Shown here piece after piece: positions 60,901 to 64,000 of a DNA stretch of 64,000 nt. Numbering within the stretch: the stretch's first letter is position 1; the number at the start of each line of letters is the position of its first letter. The DNA is from Ectobius pallidus. Taxonomy: Eukaryota; Arthropoda; Insecta; Blattodea; Ectobiidae. The position numbers and the translations under genes are program-made. Under the pieces are notes generated by a model. That model was not told where the DNA came from. It made no database searches and was given only the letters and a program-made list of their open reading frames with translations. The stretch is taken from contig CAXKWD010000006.1 in assembly GCA_964059195.1 (NCBI GenBank), positions 68,403,073 to 68,467,072 on the forward strand, written 5' to 3'.

Positions 60901-61420
60901 GGTGAATGGTGGATAACATAACGTATTATTGCTTTTATGAAATGGATCACTAAGTTACATATTTTGCACCCAAAAATATTTTTTCCCCACTAACTATGAT
61001 GAATATGGTGCATGGTTTCCTTAGTCAATTCCTACATTTGAAAGGTATATCATTATTTACATGGTAAATGAGGTACATCAATGCTAGCTGATTATTGCTG
61101 ATCGTAGGTCAGGTATGTTCCCGAGATTCACTATCGGGCTTACTAGACTACCTAAGCGGAAATGTCTATGATTGAGATAAGCCCAAACAAATATTTGTTA
61201 AAATAAAATTTAATGTAATGTTCACATTTTTAATTAAAATAAAAGTATATCCTATCAAGCAATTTATTGCGAATTCCGTTTACAGCATTAAACAAATGCT
61301 GAATTCCAGTTCTCGTTTCTGTAACAGAAAACTGTTCTAGAGTTATCAGACTTCTTTTTTTCATTTGTAGATAGAACTTACAAGCGTAAAAAACAAAATT
61401 GCACAAGTGCATATGTTACC
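60901..61420. other. Unassigned AT-rich DNA
   Basis: Nothing recognised. Confidence 0.5.
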
Positions 61421-61424
61421 AATC

Positions 61425-61500
61425 GAAGTGGCCGAGGTGTTAAGGTCTTGGTCTATCATTCGGTAGGTCACGGGTTCAAATCCCGTGACATAAGTTTTTT
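61425..61500 (+). repeat. tRNA(Ser/Leu)-like unit, probably SINE head
   Basis: TGGCCGAGGTGTTAAGG resembles the class II tRNA D-arm, and CACGGGTTCAAATCCCGTG forms a perfect T-arm hairpin, followed by a T run. The would-be acceptor halves (ATCGAAG and ACATAAG) do not pair, so an active tRNA gene is unlikely. Confidence 0.5.
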
Positions 61501-63810
61501 TCTTGGCTTCCCCAGTCGTAAAGACAAATGCCGAATTGGATATTTAGAAGTCATGAATTATCCCCGCTATTTCATCATATACCATATCCCTTTAAATTTA
61601 TATAAGTTGAAATTTACTCCATAAATTACACCAACATTAGAAATAATTTATAATCAATAGGTTCACGGCCTATTGTATATACACAGATCCTGAACTCGTG
61701 ATATGACCTCGAAGCTGAAAGGAGTATAAATACAGCTGAATTTAAAAGAAAAAGTGCATTTGTTCTCTCATTTGTCAAAAATACCTAACAACTAATAAGC
61801 TTTGTTTTTGATGTGACTTTATTTCAACGTATTCAAGAAAACATTTTATGGACGATGGGACTATACTACTTTACCACAGGTTCTGTAATAAAAATGTTCA
61901 TAATGCAAGTATAATTAATGTAAAAATGTCAGGAACTAAAGAAAACATACTAGAATTAATTGAAAAGGGACAAACATCATCCTGTTAGCGTTCCGTTGGG
62001 ACGTCACCGAAGACTTAAAAAAAGGCACATATCACAGTTATAACCACATTTAAGATAGACTCTACGATCGAAAACTATAGTTTTAAAAATCAACTAGCCT
62101 TATTGTTAAAAAAACGATAAATAGCTTCTAAAGTTTCGGCTAACCCGAACTTGGTGTTTTTTTTATGCCTGTACTAGTATATGATATTATGGCGAGGGAA
62201 GAGCAGGAATTACTCTAGTCCCCTGTGGGTGTTGCTGTTTTAAAATGCGATGCTTGTAGTAGATAACCAAGGATCATAAACTGCAGTGGATTCTCTCGCC
62301 AACTACGAGATGTTGTAGATGCCTTTGAACAACTACTGCACATAAATGATGCACCACTTTCCACATTTATCTGATATAATAAAGCCTTGTTAAGCTCAGA
62401 ACCTCTACCACGTGAAAATAAAGAATGCTTACCTTAATTTTTTATATTCATCTGTACTTCCACCTTTATTTTCGCATTGTTGTGTTTACAGAATATTCAC
62501 GCACACTTCATGGAATACACAATTTAAAAATGTTTTGGACAATTTTGTTTTCAAATACCCCTCACTCTTCCTCAATATTATGTTTGCACAGTGGAAGGGG
62601 TATAAATGTGCCGATTCCAGGGTCGTTGGATATCGTTCAAATTTATACATAACCTATTTTATTGCACATAATATATTATTAAATATTTAATTTGCAGAAA
62701 AACTTACAACTTTATTGCAAAACTGCAAGGGAAACGATATTTTGTCCCTCAAACTTTTCTCTGTTGATGTAAAAATTGTATATTACGGATAGTACACTAG
62801 TTATAGAGTAAAACATGGTTAATGTTTAGGGACAATTTTTTTCTGAGAAAAGTACTCACTTGGGAAAAATATGGTAATGAAATTTTCGTTTGTTTCAGAC
62901 GATGGAACAAACTGCTAAAATCTGCACAGTTATGGGCTACCCCTTCCACACTGTTTAACATTAAAGTATTGATCCAGAAATCAGAACCACAGGGTTCTGT
63001 GACAAGTTTCCTGTAACAAGTAGACTTTGGCGAAGGACCTAATTTCCTTGCTACATATAAATTACTGTAGTCTACCTAGATGCACAAGCTAATTCCATTA
63101 TGCAATTAAATCATGTTGCTTCTGACAAGTGACCAGTTATTGAACTTTAATAATCTCCCATGAGTTAGGCCTCTCTGTTTCAGTGGAAACCGTCTGAAAT
63201 ATAACCACGAGGAAACTAATCTGTTGAGTTTACGAAGTGCCTTGGACTGTGTTGTGTAAGTCCCTATGAGAGTTATCAAATCCTATGTGTTACTGCCCCT
63301 TTATACCCCACACTCCACAAAACCACGCAGCCGAAACCTTGATGAAGAGGGCCTCCTTGTCTCTCAAGGGATAGGAGAACCCCCTTCTCTTGTATACTGC
63401 TTAGCCGACATATCTTCCACATCACGGCTCCCGTTTTCTTGGTCATAAAAGAGCCCTGCCGATCGCCTTAGGGCATCCAGAAAATATGACTACGGTTGAC
63501 TTATTTTATGGTACATATGCCTCGTATCCATACGAAATAAGCTTTCCTTTTATGTTCTGCGGTTAGAAGTTAATAAAGAATGATGTGGAGGGAACTATAC
63601 CGATAAACATGCGATGTAATACGAACAGTAGGATCTGAAGTTGAAATAGAGAACAGCCACTACTAAGTTAACCATTGCCAATCCTCATTATTTAAAAAAC
63701 CGATTGTACTTTTATAAATAATATCATTATTAGTATTACTATTACAATTATCATTTTGATACGATTATCATACAAGATTGCAAAATAATGATTTCTATGA
63801 TGGTATTATG
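61501..63810. other. Unassigned AT-rich intergenic DNA
   Basis: Short ORFs only, without recognised protein character. A GC-richer stretch at 63,290-63,470 has no recognised identity. Confidence 0.5.
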
Positions 63811-63812
63811 AT

Positions 63813-64000
63813 TAGTGATGAGCGAGACCAGTCTTGGTCTTGCAGTCTTGGTCTTGGTCTTGCAGAAAATGCAAGACCAAGACCAAGACCAAGACCGCAT
63901 CTGCGTTAGCAAGACCAAGACCAAGACCGAGTGTGCAAGACCAAGACCAAGACCGAGACCAAGTCTGCAAGACTCGGGCAAGACCAAGACCGAACTGCAA
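63813..64000. mobile_element. AAGACC-repeat fold-back element, cut by the window edge
   Basis: Starts TAGTGATGAGCGAGACCAGT, like a hAT-type terminus, then GGTCTT units (63,833-63,862) face CAAGACC units (63,868-63,895) across a short AAAA spacer, followed by three more blocks of AAGACC/GAGACC units. The structure is a large hairpin. The other end is outside the window. Confidence 0.5.

Noticed and set aside
61425..61500. Functional tRNA-Ser gene
   Set aside because: Good D- and T-arm wording but the acceptor stem does not pair; SINE head or relic more likely.

Overview
This window looks like non-coding DNA from a large, AT-rich arthropod (most likely insect) nuclear genome. No convincing host gene exon was found. 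Almost everything recognisable is mobile DNA of types common in insects: LINE, SINE, hAT-like and CACTG-ended DNA transposons, an LTR retrotransposon, BEL/Pao fragments, a THAP-domain relic and one large virus-like element. The species cannot be read from the sequence. A palindromic AGGCCTA-type word is strikingly frequent outside the elements.

Layout. 1-8 kb: decayed coding relics, a LINE tail (2.8-3.2 kb) and a TA microsatellite. 8.1-10.2 kb: a CACTG-ended DNA transposon carrying a broken multi-copy arthropod ORF, apparently nested in a hAT-like element. 10-23 kb: mostly unassigned AT-rich DNA with SINE-like units, microsatellites and two recurring repeat families. 23,771-29,101: a young LTR retrotransposon with two 1,247-bp LTRs and a 4-bp target duplication; its single long ORF joins Gag directly to the tail of integrase. 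29-43.9 kb: unassigned DNA, SINE-like copies and a tandem repeat family.

The centrepiece is 43,907-59,791: a Polinton/Maverick (adintovirus-type) provirus of about 15.9 kb. It has terminal inverted repeats of about 0.8 kb and is bounded by TGTACA on both sides. It holds a tail of protein-primed DNA polymerase B, an RVE integrase with chromodomain, a two-part conserved protein, an FtsK/HerA-type packaging ATPase, a phospholipase-A2-domain protein, an adenain-like protease, a putative penton, a small linker gene, a major capsid protein, two poorly known genes, and a single-BIR (inhibitor-of-apoptosis-like) protein next to the right repeat. Minus-strand genes (integrase to ATPase) and plus-strand genes (PLA2 to 56.8 kb) diverge from a 77-bp promoter at 53.12-53.20 kb.

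The capsid, ATPase and integrase frames are open. The N-terminal part of polB and whatever else lay at the left are gone, replaced by fragments of a BEL/Pao retrotransposon in permuted order (gag, LTR start, about 2.5 kb of host-like DNA, LTR, integrase). In addition polB carries an in-frame stop, one conserved gene a frameshift, the PLA2 gene a probable early stop, and the protease lacks an obvious ATG. The copy therefore looks like a relic that has lost its own replication gene but keeps most of a virion-building module. The right flank (59.8-64 kb) has a THAP relic, tRNA-like SINE pieces and, at the window edge, an AAGACC-repeat fold-back element.
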